NCBI GenBank assembly: GCA_038521825.1
Contig: JBCBKL010000030.1
Location: 1 to 34,958 of the forward strand
Direction: 5' to 3'
DNA length: 34,958 nt
Origin: JBCBKL01 sp038521825
Lineage (GTDB): Bacteria > Pseudomonadota > Alphaproteobacteria > Rhodobacterales > Rhodobacteraceae
Below are positions 23,484 through 31,902 of this stretch, piece after piece (positions within the stretch are counted from its first letter, which is position 1; each line of letters opens with the position of its first letter). The position numbers and the translations under genes are program-made. The notes beneath the pieces were generated by a model. It saw nothing but the letters and a program-made list of their open reading frames with translations, was not told the origin of the DNA and did not search any database.

Positions 23484-23939
23484 TCAAACGCTTGGTCGGC
23501 GGCTCGCCCAAGAGACCCAGATCGAAGTGAGGATGCAGGCGGTAAACAAATAGAGCCCCCAGGCAACCTCGACCCGGCCCACGCCGATCCCCTTGGCGAC
23601 CGTGATGTAGAGCGCAATAAGAAAGACATCGGCCATCGCCAGCTTGCCCATGATTTCCAGCACCTTGTGCAACCGCGGGCTGAGCATGCGCCAATGCATG
23701 AGCGCCAGTCCCACCGTCTTGAGCAGCGGGAAGACAAGCGCGAAAAAGGTGACGGCGAGGGCCAGAAAGACGTCAGATCGCCAGAGCGATTGCAGCCCCG
23801 TGATGATGCTGATCTCGCTAAGGCTGAAAAGCGGCAACAGGCCTGCCCGAAGCAGGGGCGCAAACCACGAGAGCGGATAGAGAACGAGCAGAGAGAGGTT
23901 AACGTATCGGTGCAAGGCGCCCTCGAAAGCGTTCAGCAA
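23484..23939 (-). CDS. PqiA-like inner-membrane protein (short form)
   Basis: This 151-residue protein has four hydrophobic segments and the paraquat-inducible protein A pattern (LSEISIITGLQSLWRSDVFLALAVTFF, LHKVLEIMGKLAMADVFLIALY). Only one PqiA module is present, where the E. coli protein has two, and the N-terminal cysteine pair is not seen. No good ATG is available; the TTG at 23939 lacks a clear ribosome site, so the true start is uncertain. It lies just upstream of radA on the same strand. Confidence 0.75.
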   Translation of the reverse strand: MLNAFEGALHRYVNLSLLVLYPLSWFAPLLRAGLLPLFSLSEISIITGLQSLWRSDVFLALAVTFFALVFPLLKTVGLALMHWRMLSPRLHKVLEIMGKLAMADVFLIALYITVAKGIGVGRVEVAWGLYLFTACILTSIWVSWASRRPSV

Positions 23940-24058
23940 GAACAGCGCGGGATGAAGCGCTCGTATAGTGTGCGGATGCTTGCGGTCCCATTTCGGTATT
24001 AGTTTTGCATTCCATGGCTATTTGCAACCAGCCTTACGCCGCTGTCCTGCTGCGCAGC

Positions 24059-24682
24059 TCACCCGGCCCGATCGGATGGGTCCAGCAGGTCGAGATCGGA
24101 GGGGTCAAAGACATGGCGCCCGGTCTCGGATGGCAGCGCTCGTTTGGCCGCCCATGCCTTGCGGACCAACGACAGTTTGGCGCCGGGAAACGCGGCAAGA
24201 AAGTCGCGCGTGTATTGGTTGAACTGGTTGTGATGCGCGATGTTAGTCTTGAACCCCGGTTGCGCTGCTTCGTCCCGCTGACGGCGGTATTCGTTGACCG
24301 CGTCAGCCAGCGTTTTGCCCGTGTTCGCCTTCATCCACGCCATGAAGGTGATGTTGAACTTGAAGCCGTCGCCGACCTGCGACTTAAAGAACCGCCGAAC
24401 GTTCTGCGAGTTCTTGTAACTGTCGGTGATGATCGTGTCGGGCGTTAGCGTCTCGCTGTGCCAGTCGAATTTCGAACGGGCCTGTTTGGGCTTGTCACCG
24501 GGCCAGACCGTTTCGCCCGTGTCTAGATGATGCGCGATGCGATCAAGCAGGGTGAACTTGCCGCCCGTCGATTTCAGCCCGCGGCGCTTGGCCTCGGCCA
24601 AAAGCTCCTCCTTAAGCCAGTACCATCGCCGCAATTCCTTCCCGGTTTCAATAGTCGCAATTTCAGGCCGTGCATCGGTCAT
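24059..24682 (-). CDS. SAP-domain / DUF6434 protein
   Basis: This 207-residue protein has an N-terminal SAP-like helix pair (about 18-52, LKEELLAEAKRRGLKSTGGKF) of the type that binds DNA or RNA, then a DUF6434 region (about 70-130, FDWHSETLTPDTIITDSYKN followed by VRRFFKSQVGDGFKF). The C-terminal HNQFNQYTRDFL plus W177 motif recurs in this family. It starts inside the stop codon of the photolyase-like gene (ATGA), so the two are coupled. I infer a DNA-linked role; the function is unknown. Confidence 0.85.
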   Translation of the reverse strand: MTDARPEIATIETGKELRRWYWLKEELLAEAKRRGLKSTGGKFTLLDRIAHHLDTGETVWPGDKPKQARSKFDWHSETLTPDTIITDSYKNSQNVRRFFKSQVGDGFKFNITFMAWMKANTGKTLADAVNEYRRQRDEAAQPGFKTNIAHHNQFNQYTRDFLAAFPGAKLSLVRKAWAAKRALPSETGRHVFDPSDLDLLDPSDRAG

Positions 24683-25902
24683 TCCGCAGCCTGTAAGCCT
24701 TTCAGTTCCGCCACCAGTTTCGGGATCTTTTCCTTGAACTTGAAGAAGCCACCCGTTGCATGTGGCCAGGCCGCTGCATCGTAGGGACGCTGAACCGCCG
24801 CGATCCGGATGCCGGTCAGGCTGCGCAGATCCTCAATAAGATCAGCCGTTGGACCAACCGGCGCATAGGGTGTCACGATCTGTTCGAGCCCGGCGTCCCG
24901 CGCCCATCCGGCGATATCGTCATAGCTCTGCACCGGCATCACTTTCCCAAGGCGCCCGCCAAACCGCACCAGCACATCGGCTATGGCAGCGTCAGAGAAT
25001 TCGCTGACATGAGGTGCAATTTCCAGCGGCGACAGCTTGTGACGCCCGCCGATTGCGACCGTCGAGACGATGTCGGGGCTTTGATCCACCACGAACCCGG
25101 GTGAAAGGTCTTCGTCATGCAGCAGCAACCCAGTGCGCAAGCCGCTTTGTGGAAACTCCGAGGATGGCAGCAGGCGGCGTTCCGGATGCGGCGTTCCCGC
25201 AAGCGGGGCAGGGTCGACAGCCAGCTGGACATGAGGTGCAAACCGTCCCTCGGTATAGCGTTCGATGTTTCCGGGCCGTGCCACATAGTGCTTGCCCAGA
25301 GTCTGGAGCCCGGCCACCCATTTCCAACCCAGCGTGTTCGAGGCCGGGTCGCCATCAAGCAGGTGACGGATGAAAAAGTCGGCACCCAGTTCCCATGGCA
25401 GGCGGAGGGTGAAGATCCATATCGATGCAAACCACATCCGCGCGTGGTTGTGCATATAGCCGGTCTCTGTCAATTCCTGCGCCCAGGCGTTGAAGCAATC
25501 GATATCCGTTTCGCCCTTGCAGGCTGCTTCCCAACGACCGCGCAATCCGGCCTGGGTCTGGATGTCGTCGAGATTCCGGTTGAGTGATTGCCGGTATTGT
25601 CGCCACGCGCCCGGCCGCATTTCCAGCCATCCTTTCCAGTATGTGCGCCAGTAAACCTCTTGCACAAACTTTTCCGCAGCTGAGAGCGAATGGCGGGCGA
25701 GCGTGGCTTGCAGCACTTCCTGTTCGGTTAACAGGCGCGCGCGGATATAGGGTGAGAGCTGCGAAACACCGTTATGCGCGTCCCGGCCCAGATCGTAGTT
25801 GCGCCGGACTGCATACTTGCGTCCAGCATGGGGCAAAAAGGCCGTGAGCGCCTCGATGGCCGCCGTGCGGGTGGGTGGAAATCTTTCGGTAGCGTCGGAC
25901 AT
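24679..25902 (-). CDS. Photolyase-like flavoprotein with FAD domain first (apparent domain swap)
   Basis: Residues 30-225 of this 407-residue protein match the helical FAD-binding domain of DNA photolyases/cryptochromes: VSQLSPYIRARLLTE, QEVYWRTYWKGW, TETGYMHNHARMWFAS and LLDGDPASNTLGWKWVAG. Asn189 fits the residue facing flavin N5, and Trp170 and Trp193 fit two of the three electron-transfer tryptophans; the third is not apparent. The usual N-terminal alpha/beta antenna domain is absent. Instead, residues about 255-400 show alternating helix and strand, ending ATGGFFKFKEKIPKL, like the end of that domain in normal photolyases. I infer circular permutation. It lies 31 bases after the SRPBCC gene. 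Light-dependent repair or signalling is possible. Confidence 0.8.
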   Translation of the reverse strand: MSDATERFPPTRTAAIEALTAFLPHAGRKYAVRRNYDLGRDAHNGVSQLSPYIRARLLTEQEVLQATLARHSLSAAEKFVQEVYWRTYWKGWLEMRPGAWRQYRQSLNRNLDDIQTQAGLRGRWEAACKGETDIDCFNAWAQELTETGYMHNHARMWFASIWIFTLRLPWELGADFFIRHLLDGDPASNTLGWKWVAGLQTLGKHYVARPGNIERYTEGRFAPHVQLAVDPAPLAGTPHPERRLLPSSEFPQSGLRTGLLLHDEDLSPGFVVDQSPDIVSTVAIGGRHKLSPLEIAPHVSEFSDAAIADVLVRFGGRLGKVMPVQSYDDIAGWARDAGLEQIVTPYAPVGPTADLIEDLRSLTGIRIAAVQRPYDAAAWPHATGGFFKFKEKIPKLVAELKGLQAAE

Positions 25903-25933
25903 GAAGGGCGAGCTATACCCGATGACCGCGAGG

Positions 25934-26392
25934 TCAAGCGGCCCCGGCCTCTGCGCGGTATCGGCCCAGCACTGGGTCCCATCCAGACCTATACCCATCT
26001 GCCTGCTTCTCGGCCGCATCCCCAAGCGCCTCAAAGCCGTCATGTACAAGGGTCAGCTTGGTGCCGGCATCTGCTTTTTCGAATGTGACGCGGACCCGCG
26101 TGGCTTCAGCCTCGGTTCGGCCGACATACCACACGATTTCGAGCGCAAGCGGAGGTTCGAAAACGGAAAAATGCCCCCAAACGCTTTCGCTGCCGTCCTG
26201 CAGCGTTTCGATAATGCGCCCGCCGGTTTTGGGTTCGGTTTCCAACGCCTTGGGGCGCGTGTCGCTGGCACAGGAAATGGAATGGGTTTCGACCGGCCAC
26301 CAGCTGCCAAGCCTCTCAGCAAACAGACTGAAGGCGGCAACAGGTGGCAGCGGCACTTCGATCGTTTTGAGAACGGGGGGTGGCGGGCTCAT
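25934..26392 (-). CDS. SRPBCC / AHSA1-type domain protein
   Basis: This 152-residue single-domain protein has the AHSA1/SRPBCC pattern: KTIEVPLPPVAAFSLFAERLGSWWPV, GGRIIETLQDGSE, WGHFSVFEPPLALEIVWYVG and LTLVHDGFEAL. The helix-grip fold binds hydrophobic ligands. It starts inside the stop codon of the ArsR gene (ATGA). Pairs of ArsR repressor and AHSA1 proteins are common in bacteria; the ligand is not known. Confidence 0.92.
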   Translation of the reverse strand: MSPPPPVLKTIEVPLPPVAAFSLFAERLGSWWPVETHSISCASDTRPKALETEPKTGGRIIETLQDGSESVWGHFSVFEPPLALEIVWYVGRTEAEATRVRVTFEKADAGTKLTLVHDGFEALGDAAEKQADGYRSGWDPVLGRYRAEAGAA

Positions 26393-26712
26393 GATTTTTC
26401 CGGTGTTTGCGTAGCTTCGATTTCGGCGGCATCGGCAAAGGCGGTCAGCGCATCAGTCCAGAGGGTGTCGAGATAAGTGCGCAGCGCCCACCAACCCCGT
26501 GGATCAAGAGCGTAAATGCGCCGCGTGCCCTGCCGTTCGACATGCAGCAGACCGGCATCCGACAGCACCTTGAGATGCTGCGAGACGGCCGGGCGACTGA
26601 CCGGCAGTGTTGCAGCAATCTGACCCACCGGGCTTGGACTTTTGGCAATGCGCTCGACGATGGCGCGTCGTGTGGGATCGGCAAGAGCGCTGAGAGCTTT
26701 ATTGTAAGCCAT
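26389..26712 (-). CDS. ArsR-family HTH repressor
   Basis: This 107-residue winged-helix regulator begins MAYNKALSALADPTRRAIVERIA, with recognition helix RPAVSQHLKVLSDAGLL and the wing RRIYAL, typical of metal-independent ArsR/SmtB repressors paired with AHSA1 genes. The metal-site cysteines are absent, so it may respond to an organic ligand. It heads the four-gene unit and has a perfect 6-1-6 palindrome at its start codon. Confidence 0.94.
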   Translation of the reverse strand: MAYNKALSALADPTRRAIVERIAKSPSPVGQIAATLPVSRPAVSQHLKVLSDAGLLHVERQGTRRIYALDPRGWWALRTYLDTLWTDALTAFADAAEIEATQTPEKS

Positions 26713-26713
26713 G

Positions 26714-26726
26714 ACTTACCGTAAGT
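26714..26726. promoter_or_regulatory. Candidate ArsR operator
   Basis: ACTTAC-C-GTAAGT is a perfect 6-1-6 palindrome immediately before the arsR-like start codon. Its place next to the initiation site fits autorepression of the four-gene unit. Confidence 0.6.
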
Positions 26727-26761
26727 GAGAGCTTTCCTTTCGTCAAGCCGCGCTGGTGCCC

Positions 26762-26790
26762 TTGCAGGTCCCCCAAGCCGATACTAAGAC
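26762..26790 (+). promoter_or_regulatory. Candidate clpP promoter
   Basis: TTGCAG (26762-26767) and TAAGAC (26785-26790) are 17 bases apart, about 84 bases before clpP. The hexamers are fair sigma-70 matches. Heat-shock regulation by RpoH is typical of clpP in this class, but no convincing RpoH box is seen. Confidence 0.35.
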
Positions 26791-26873
26791 TCGGGTAACA
26801 CCTCAGCGGGTATGGTCCCGGGAGGTACGATTTCGCGGGCACTGAACCGCGGCGACTGACGAGGCGGAATTCC

Positions 26874-27509
26874 ATGCACGATCCATATGAAACCTACATG
26901 AATACGCTTGTCCCCATGGTGGTCGAGCAAACCAGCCGGGGCGAACGGGCCTACGACATCTTTTCACGGCTTCTGAAAGAGCGGATCATCTTTCTCAACG
27001 GGCCTGTCCACGACGGGATGTCATCGCTGATCGTCGCGCAGTTGCTGCATCTTGAGGCAGAGAACCCCAAGAAAGAGATCAGCATGTACATCAATTCGCC
27101 CGGTGGTGTCGTTACCAGCGGGCTGTCGATTTACGACACGATGCAATACATCAAACCCAAGGTCAGCACGCTGGTCATTGGACAGGCGGCTTCGATGGGG
27201 TCGCTCTTGCTGGTTGGTGGTGAGACAGGCATGCGGTTTTCGCTGCCCAACAGTCGCATCATGGTGCACCAGCCCTCCGGTGGCTATCAGGGTCAGGCTA
27301 CCGACATCATGATCCACGCCGAAGAAACGCTCAAACTCAAGCGGCGCCTGAACGAGATCTACGTCAAACACACCGGTCAATCGCTCGAAGCGGTCGAAAC
27401 CGCGCTTGAGCGGGACAACTTCATGTCACCCGAAGAGGCGAAGGAATGGGGTCATATCGACGAGATTGTTGAAAATCGCAGCAAGGGTGATGACGAAGAC
27501 GAGAAGTGA
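26874..27509 (+). CDS. clpP: ATP-dependent Clp protease proteolytic subunit
   Basis: ClpP is the tetradecameric serine protease that works with ClpX or ClpA. The 211-residue protein has the catalytic triad Ser107 (GQAASMGS), His132 (MVHQPSGG) and Asp181 (RDNFMSPEEAKEWG), plus the conserved PMVVEQTSRGERAYDIFSRL. The ribosome site GAGGCGGA precedes the ATG at 26874. clpX follows after 121 bases. Confidence 0.98.
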   Translation: MHDPYETYMNTLVPMVVEQTSRGERAYDIFSRLLKERIIFLNGPVHDGMSSLIVAQLLHLEAENPKKEISMYINSPGGVVTSGLSIYDTMQYIKPKVSTLVIGQAASMGSLLLVGGETGMRFSLPNSRIMVHQPSGGYQGQATDIMIHAEETLKLKRRLNEIYVKHTGQSLEAVETALERDNFMSPEEAKEWGHIDEIVENRSKGDDEDEK

Positions 27510-27630
27510 CGCCGCAATACGGTCATTTTGCGATTGTGGTGCAAAAAACGCTGGCCTAAGCTGCGGCGACACGGTGGGGGCCGGGGTGAAGCAAAGAAAT
27601 GACGGCGTAAGTCGGAAAGGTGCTTGAATC

Positions 27631-28896
27631 ATGGCGACGAACTCGAGCGGCGACAGCAAGAACACACTTTATTGCAGCTTTTGCGGCAAGAGCCAGCATG
27701 AGGTGCGAAAGCTGATCGCTGGCCCGACCGTCTTTATCTGCGACGAATGCGTCGAACTTTGCATGGATATCATCCGGGAGGAGACCAAGGCGAGCGGGCT
27801 CAAATCCTCGGACGGTGTCCCGACACCAAAGGATATCTGCGCGGTTCTTGACGATTACGTAATCGGTCAGGCCACGGCCAAGCGCGTTCTGTCAGTTGCG
27901 GTTCACAATCACTACAAGCGCCTTAACCACGCCCAGAAGGGCGGAGATATCGAGCTTGCCAAATCGAACATTCTTCTGATCGGCCCAACTGGCTGCGGTA
28001 AAACGCTGCTGGCACAAACGCTGGCGCGCATCCTTGATGTGCCGTTCACCATGGCCGACGCAACGACACTGACCGAAGCGGGCTACGTCGGTGAGGATGT
28101 CGAGAATATCATCCTGAAGCTTTTGCAAGCCTCGGAATACAATGTCGAACGCGCGCAGCGCGGCATCGTTTATATCGACGAGGTCGACAAGATCACCCGC
28201 AAATCGGAAAATCCCTCGATCACACGCGACGTGTCGGGCGAGGGTGTGCAGCAAGCGTTGCTAAAGCTGATGGAGGGGACGGTTGCGAGCGTGCCACCCC
28301 AGGGTGGGCGTAAGCATCCCCAGCAGGAATTCCTGCAGGTCGACACGACCAACATCCTGTTCATCTGCGGCGGTGCCTTTGCGGGTCTCGACAAGATCAT
28401 CGCGCAGCGCGGCAAGGGCTCGGCCATGGGCTTTGGTGCCGACGTGCGGGACAACGACGATCGGGGCGTTGGCGAGTTGTTCAAGGATCTGGAACCAGAG
28501 GACCTGCTGAAGTTCGGCCTGATCCCGGAATTCGTCGGCCGCCTGCCGGTTCTGGCGACGCTCGAAGATCTGGACGAGGATGCACTGGTCACCATCCTGA
28601 CCCAGCCGAAGAACGCGTTGGTCAAGCAGTATCAGCGCCTCTTTGAACTTGAAGACACCGAGTTGACGTTCACTGAGGACGCGCTCAAGGCGATCGCAAA
28701 GCGGGCAATCGAACGCAAGACCGGCGCGCGGGGGCTGCGGTCAATCCTCGAAGATATACTTCTCGACACGATGTTCGAGCTGCCTGGTCTGGGCAGCGTA
28801 ACCGAAGTGGTGGTCAACGAAGAGGCGGTCATGTCGGAGGCCGCGCCTCTCATGATCCACGCAGATACCAAGAAAGAGCCTGCTTCCGCCGGCTGA
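27631..28896 (+). CDS. clpX: ClpX unfoldase, ATPase subunit of Clp protease
   Basis: ClpX unfolds tagged proteins and feeds them to ClpP. The 421-residue protein has an N-terminal C4 zinc domain (Cys15, Cys18, Cys37, Cys40), Walker A GPTGCGKT (118-125), Walker B VYIDEVDK (180-187), and the RGKGSAMGFGA region with the pore loop typical of ClpX. The 121-base gap from clpP may hold its own promoter. A hairpin terminator follows the stop codon. Confidence 0.98.
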   Translation: MATNSSGDSKNTLYCSFCGKSQHEVRKLIAGPTVFICDECVELCMDIIREETKASGLKSSDGVPTPKDICAVLDDYVIGQATAKRVLSVAVHNHYKRLNHAQKGGDIELAKSNILLIGPTGCGKTLLAQTLARILDVPFTMADATTLTEAGYVGEDVENIILKLLQASEYNVERAQRGIVYIDEVDKITRKSENPSITRDVSGEGVQQALLKLMEGTVASVPPQGGRKHPQQEFLQVDTTNILFICGGAFAGLDKIIAQRGKGSAMGFGADVRDNDDRGVGELFKDLEPEDLLKFGLIPEFVGRLPVLATLEDLDEDALVTILTQPKNALVKQYQRLFELEDTELTFTEDALKAIAKRAIERKTGARGLRSILEDILLDTMFELPGLGSVTEVVVNEEAVMSEAAPLMIHADTKKEPASAG

Positions 28897-28919
28897 GAAC
28901 CGGCCGAAGAGCTGGGAAA

Positions 28920-28942
28920 GACGGGCCCAGCCGGGCTCGTTT
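28920..28942 (+). terminator. Terminator downstream of clpX
   Basis: A 9-base stem (28920-28928 with 28933-28941, including two G-T pairs) has an AGCC loop and a TTT tail. It is 24 bases after the clpX stop. Confidence 0.65.
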
Positions 28943-29021
28943 CTGGTTTCGGCCCCGTCGTTCGATTGCTGTCGCAGCACATCCGTGATCCATTGCGAGC
29001 ATTGAGAGTTGGGGAGACAGC

Positions 29022-29849
29022 ATGACCGCCGACAATGCCGGGCATCACGATGCAAAGCTCGATTTCAGCAGGGACATGTCCTATGGTGACTATCTCTCGC
29101 TCGACACTCTGCTGAGCGCCCAGCACCCGCAAAGTAATGCCCATGACGAGATGTTGTTCATTATTCAGCATCAGACGTCAGAGCTGTGGATGCGGCTCGC
29201 CATTCATGAACTGAGCGTCGCGCGTGATCTGATCCGTGAGGGCGAACTGCAGCCCGCCTTCAAGATGTTGACGCGGGTTGCGCGGATCTTTGAACAGCTC
29301 AACAGCGCCTGGGATGTGCTGCGCACGATGACACCCAGCGAATACACCGAATTCCGGCCGGCACTGCAGTCGGGCTCCGGTTTTCAGTCGCACCAATACC
29401 GCCTGATCGAATACATGTTGGGCAATCGACCCAAAGCCATGCTGCGCCTTTATGCCCATGAGCCCGACAACCACGCGCGGCTCGAGGCGGAGTTGCAGCG
29501 CCAGTCACTATATCAAGTGACTTTGGCGTTCGTTGCCAATACGTTAGGCCGCGAACTTGATGTCGCGGCTCCTTCCGACGGTCCGTGGATCGCCAAACCG
29601 GGGGTTCAGGCCATTTGGCGTGCGGTCTATGAAGATCCGCGCGCGCATTGGGATGCCTATCATCTTGCCGAAAAACTCGTTGATCTTGAAGACTATTTTC
29701 GACGCTGGCGTTTCAATCACGTGACGACGGTCGAGCGGATCATCGGTTTCAAACGTGGGACTGGCGGCACCGCAGGCGTGCCTTACCTGCGCAAGATGCT
29801 CAGGGTGGAGCTGTTTCCGGAGCTTTGGCACGTGAGAGGAGAGTTGTAG
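29022..29849 (+). CDS. kynA: Tryptophan 2,3-dioxygenase
   Basis: This heme enzyme opens the indole ring of tryptophan to N-formylkynurenine. The 275-residue protein has the conserved MLFIIQHQTSELWMRL (with His50), the heme ligand His233 in FNHVTTVERIIGFKRGTGGT, and a normal length for the bacterial family. GGGGAGA precedes the ATG at 29022. The next gene, kynU, starts on the base after its stop codon, so the pair is co-translated. No kynurenine formamidase gene lies between or after them in the window. Confidence 0.98.
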   Translation: MTADNAGHHDAKLDFSRDMSYGDYLSLDTLLSAQHPQSNAHDEMLFIIQHQTSELWMRLAIHELSVARDLIREGELQPAFKMLTRVARIFEQLNSAWDVLRTMTPSEYTEFRPALQSGSGFQSHQYRLIEYMLGNRPKAMLRLYAHEPDNHARLEAELQRQSLYQVTLAFVANTLGRELDVAAPSDGPWIAKPGVQAIWRAVYEDPRAHWDAYHLAEKLVDLEDYFRRWRFNHVTTVERIIGFKRGTGGTAGVPYLRKMLRVELFPELWHVRGEL

Positions 29850-31034
29850 GTGGTCTTGCGCAAGGACTTTTTCGACCTGCCAAAGGGTCTCATCTATCTC
29901 GACGGCAATTCGCTCGGGCCGCTGCCCAAGTCTGTTGGCCAGCGCGTTGGCGCGATGATGGCGGAGGAATGGGGTCAGCAACTGATCCGCGGCTGGAACA
30001 GCTCAGGCTGGATGGCACAGCCATCGCGCGTCGGCGACGCGGTCGGGCGGCTTATCGGTGCGCCCGAGGGCAGCGTGGTGATGGGCGATACGCTGTCGAT
30101 CAAGGTTTATCAGGCACTTGCCGCCGCCCTGCGGATGCGCCCGGATCGCCGTGTGATCCTGAGCGACACAGGCAACTTCCCGACCGACCTCTACATGGCA
30201 GAGGGGTTGATCCGCCTTCTTGAAGGGGATTATGAGTTGCGGCTGGTCGCTCCGGAAGACGTGGCTGCGAGCATCGGCGATGATATCGCGGCCGTGATGC
30301 TCACCCATGTCGATTACCGGACGGGCCGAATGCACGACATGCCGACCGTGACCGAACTGGCACATGTGGGCGGTGCGGTGATGATATGGGATCTGGCCCA
30401 TTCGGCGGGCGCAGTGCCGGTTGACCTGTCGGCGGTCCGAGCGGAATTCGCAGTTGGTTGCAGCTACAAATACCTTAACGGCGGGCCGGGCGCGCCCGCG
30501 TTTATTTATGTCCGGCCTGACCTTGCCGACAGCATTGACCCTGCCCTTGCCGGGTGGCTGGGCCACAACGCGCCCTTTGCGTTCGAACTGGGATACCGGC
30601 CCGCAGCCGGGATCGAGCGGATGCGGGTCGGCACGCCGCCCGTGATCCAGATGACGGCCCTGGAAGAGGCGCTGAAGATCTGGGATGGCATCTCGATGGC
30701 CGAGGTCCGCGCGGCCTCGGTTGCGTTGCAGGAACGTATGATCGCCGAGGTCGAGGCGCGTGTGCCTGAGCTTGATCTCGCCAGTCCGCGGGATCCGGCG
30801 CAGCGCGGCAGCCAGGTCTCATTCCGACATCCCGACGGCTATGCCGCGATGCAGGCGCTGATCGCGCACGGTGTGATCGGCGATTTCCGCGCGCCCGACA
30901 TCATGCGGTTCGGGATCACACCACTTTATCTGGATGAGCAGGATATTCGGTCGGCGGTGGATCATATCGAGGCGGTGATGACCGGGCATCTGTATGACGA
31001 TCCGGCCTTTCGGACCCGCAACCGCGTCACATGA
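29850..31034 (+). CDS. kynU: Kynureninase
   Basis: This PLP enzyme cleaves kynurenine to anthranilate and alanine. The 394-residue protein has the PLP-lysine region CSYKYLNGGPG (Lys207), the cofactor Asp in WDLAHSAGAVP (Asp181) and the N-terminal IYLDGNSLGPLPK. It starts with GTG at 29850, directly after the kynA stop, and AGAGGAG lies upstream. It ends 12 bases before the convergent mlaF stop. Confidence 0.97.
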   Translation: MVLRKDFFDLPKGLIYLDGNSLGPLPKSVGQRVGAMMAEEWGQQLIRGWNSSGWMAQPSRVGDAVGRLIGAPEGSVVMGDTLSIKVYQALAAALRMRPDRRVILSDTGNFPTDLYMAEGLIRLLEGDYELRLVAPEDVAASIGDDIAAVMLTHVDYRTGRMHDMPTVTELAHVGGAVMIWDLAHSAGAVPVDLSAVRAEFAVGCSYKYLNGGPGAPAFIYVRPDLADSIDPALAGWLGHNAPFAFELGYRPAAGIERMRVGTPPVIQMTALEEALKIWDGISMAEVRAASVALQERMIAEVEARVPELDLASPRDPAQRGSQVSFRHPDGYAAMQALIAHGVIGDFRAPDIMRFGITPLYLDEQDIRSAVDHIEAVMTGHLYDDPAFRTRNRVT

Positions 31035-31046
31035 GGCTTCGCGCGC

Positions 31047-31793
31047 TCAGCGTACAGCCGCGATCGGCCCCTCGGCCCGGCCATTGATAAACTGGTCAAC
31101 ATAAGGATCGCCGCAGGTGTCGAGCTCTGATACAGGGCCTGTCCACCGGATTTTGCCTCCATGCAGCATCGCCACGTTGTCGGCGATGGCACGCACGCTG
31201 GTCATGTCGTGGGTGATGGTCATTGCGGTGGCGCCCATCTCGGTCACGATTTCGCGGATGAGATCGTTGATCACGCCAGCCATGATCGGGTCGAGCCCGG
31301 TCGTGGGTTCGTCGAAAAAGATGATCTCGGGCTCCGCGGCGATTGCGCGGGCAAGGCCCACGCGCTTTTGCATGCCGCCTGACAGTTCGGCCGGGAATCG
31401 GTCAGCCACGTCCGGCGTCAGGCCGACACGGCGCAGTTTTTCGATGGCAATGTCTCGCGCTTCGGCCTTTGGCCGCTTGAGCGCACCACGCAGCAGGCGA
31501 AAGGCGACGTTCTGCCAGACCGGCAACGAGTCAAAGAGCGCGCCGCCCTGAAACAGCATGCCGAAACGCGCAAGAAACGCGTCACGCTCGGCCTTCAGAA
31601 CGTCTTCACCATCAAGCGTGATGGTCCCGCTGTCGGGCAGGATCAGCCCGAGGATCGCCTTGATTGTCACCGATTTTCCGGTGCCAGACCCGCCGATGAT
31701 CACCATGGACGTCCCGCTTTCCACGGTCAGGTCCACACCACGCAGGACGTGGTTGTCGCCGAACGATTTATGGACGTTGTCGAGCTTGATCAT
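31047..31793 (-). CDS. mlaF: ABC transporter ATP-binding protein MlaF
   Basis: This 248-residue ATPase has Walker A GGSGTGKS, signature LSGGMQKRVGLA and Walker B IIFFDEPTTGLDP. The adjacent MlaE permease marks it as the ATPase of the phospholipid (Mla) transporter that keeps outer-membrane lipid asymmetry. It is separated from mlaE by 109 bases. Confidence 0.94.
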   Translation of the reverse strand: MIKLDNVHKSFGDNHVLRGVDLTVESGTSMVIIGGSGTGKSVTIKAILGLILPDSGTITLDGEDVLKAERDAFLARFGMLFQGGALFDSLPVWQNVAFRLLRGALKRPKAEARDIAIEKLRRVGLTPDVADRFPAELSGGMQKRVGLARAIAAEPEIIFFDEPTTGLDPIMAGVINDLIREIVTEMGATAMTITHDMTSVRAIADNVAMLHGGKIRWTGPVSELDTCGDPYVDQFINGRAEGPIAAVR

Positions 31794-31850
31794 GGCGTGG
31801 CGTTGCCGGGGTTGACGGCCCTGCGCCCCGGCGCTGCGTGCGGCCCCACG

Positions 31851-31873
31851 GAGTATTTGGGGAACAGTGAAAG
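31851..31873. repeat. Short intergenic motif, copy 2 (GAGTATTT core)
   Basis: This element matches the one at 405-427 at 18 of 23 positions (GAGTATTT, then GGGGAA, then AGTGAAAG). It lies between mlaE and mlaF, next to a GC-rich stretch with CCCC...GGGG complementarity. It may act as a transcript-end or processing signal. Confidence 0.5.
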
Positions 31874-31902
31874 TGCAATGCGGTGGAGAGGCCAGGTTTC
31901 AG

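Noticed and set aside
23358..24002. 214-residue plus-strand open frame
   Set aside because: It runs antisense to radA and the PqiA-like gene and its composition is that of a shadow frame.
23940..24030. Upstream start for the PqiA-like gene at the ATG near 24016
   Set aside because: That ATG is in another frame; in the correct frame a stop codon lies just upstream and only non-ATG starts exist.
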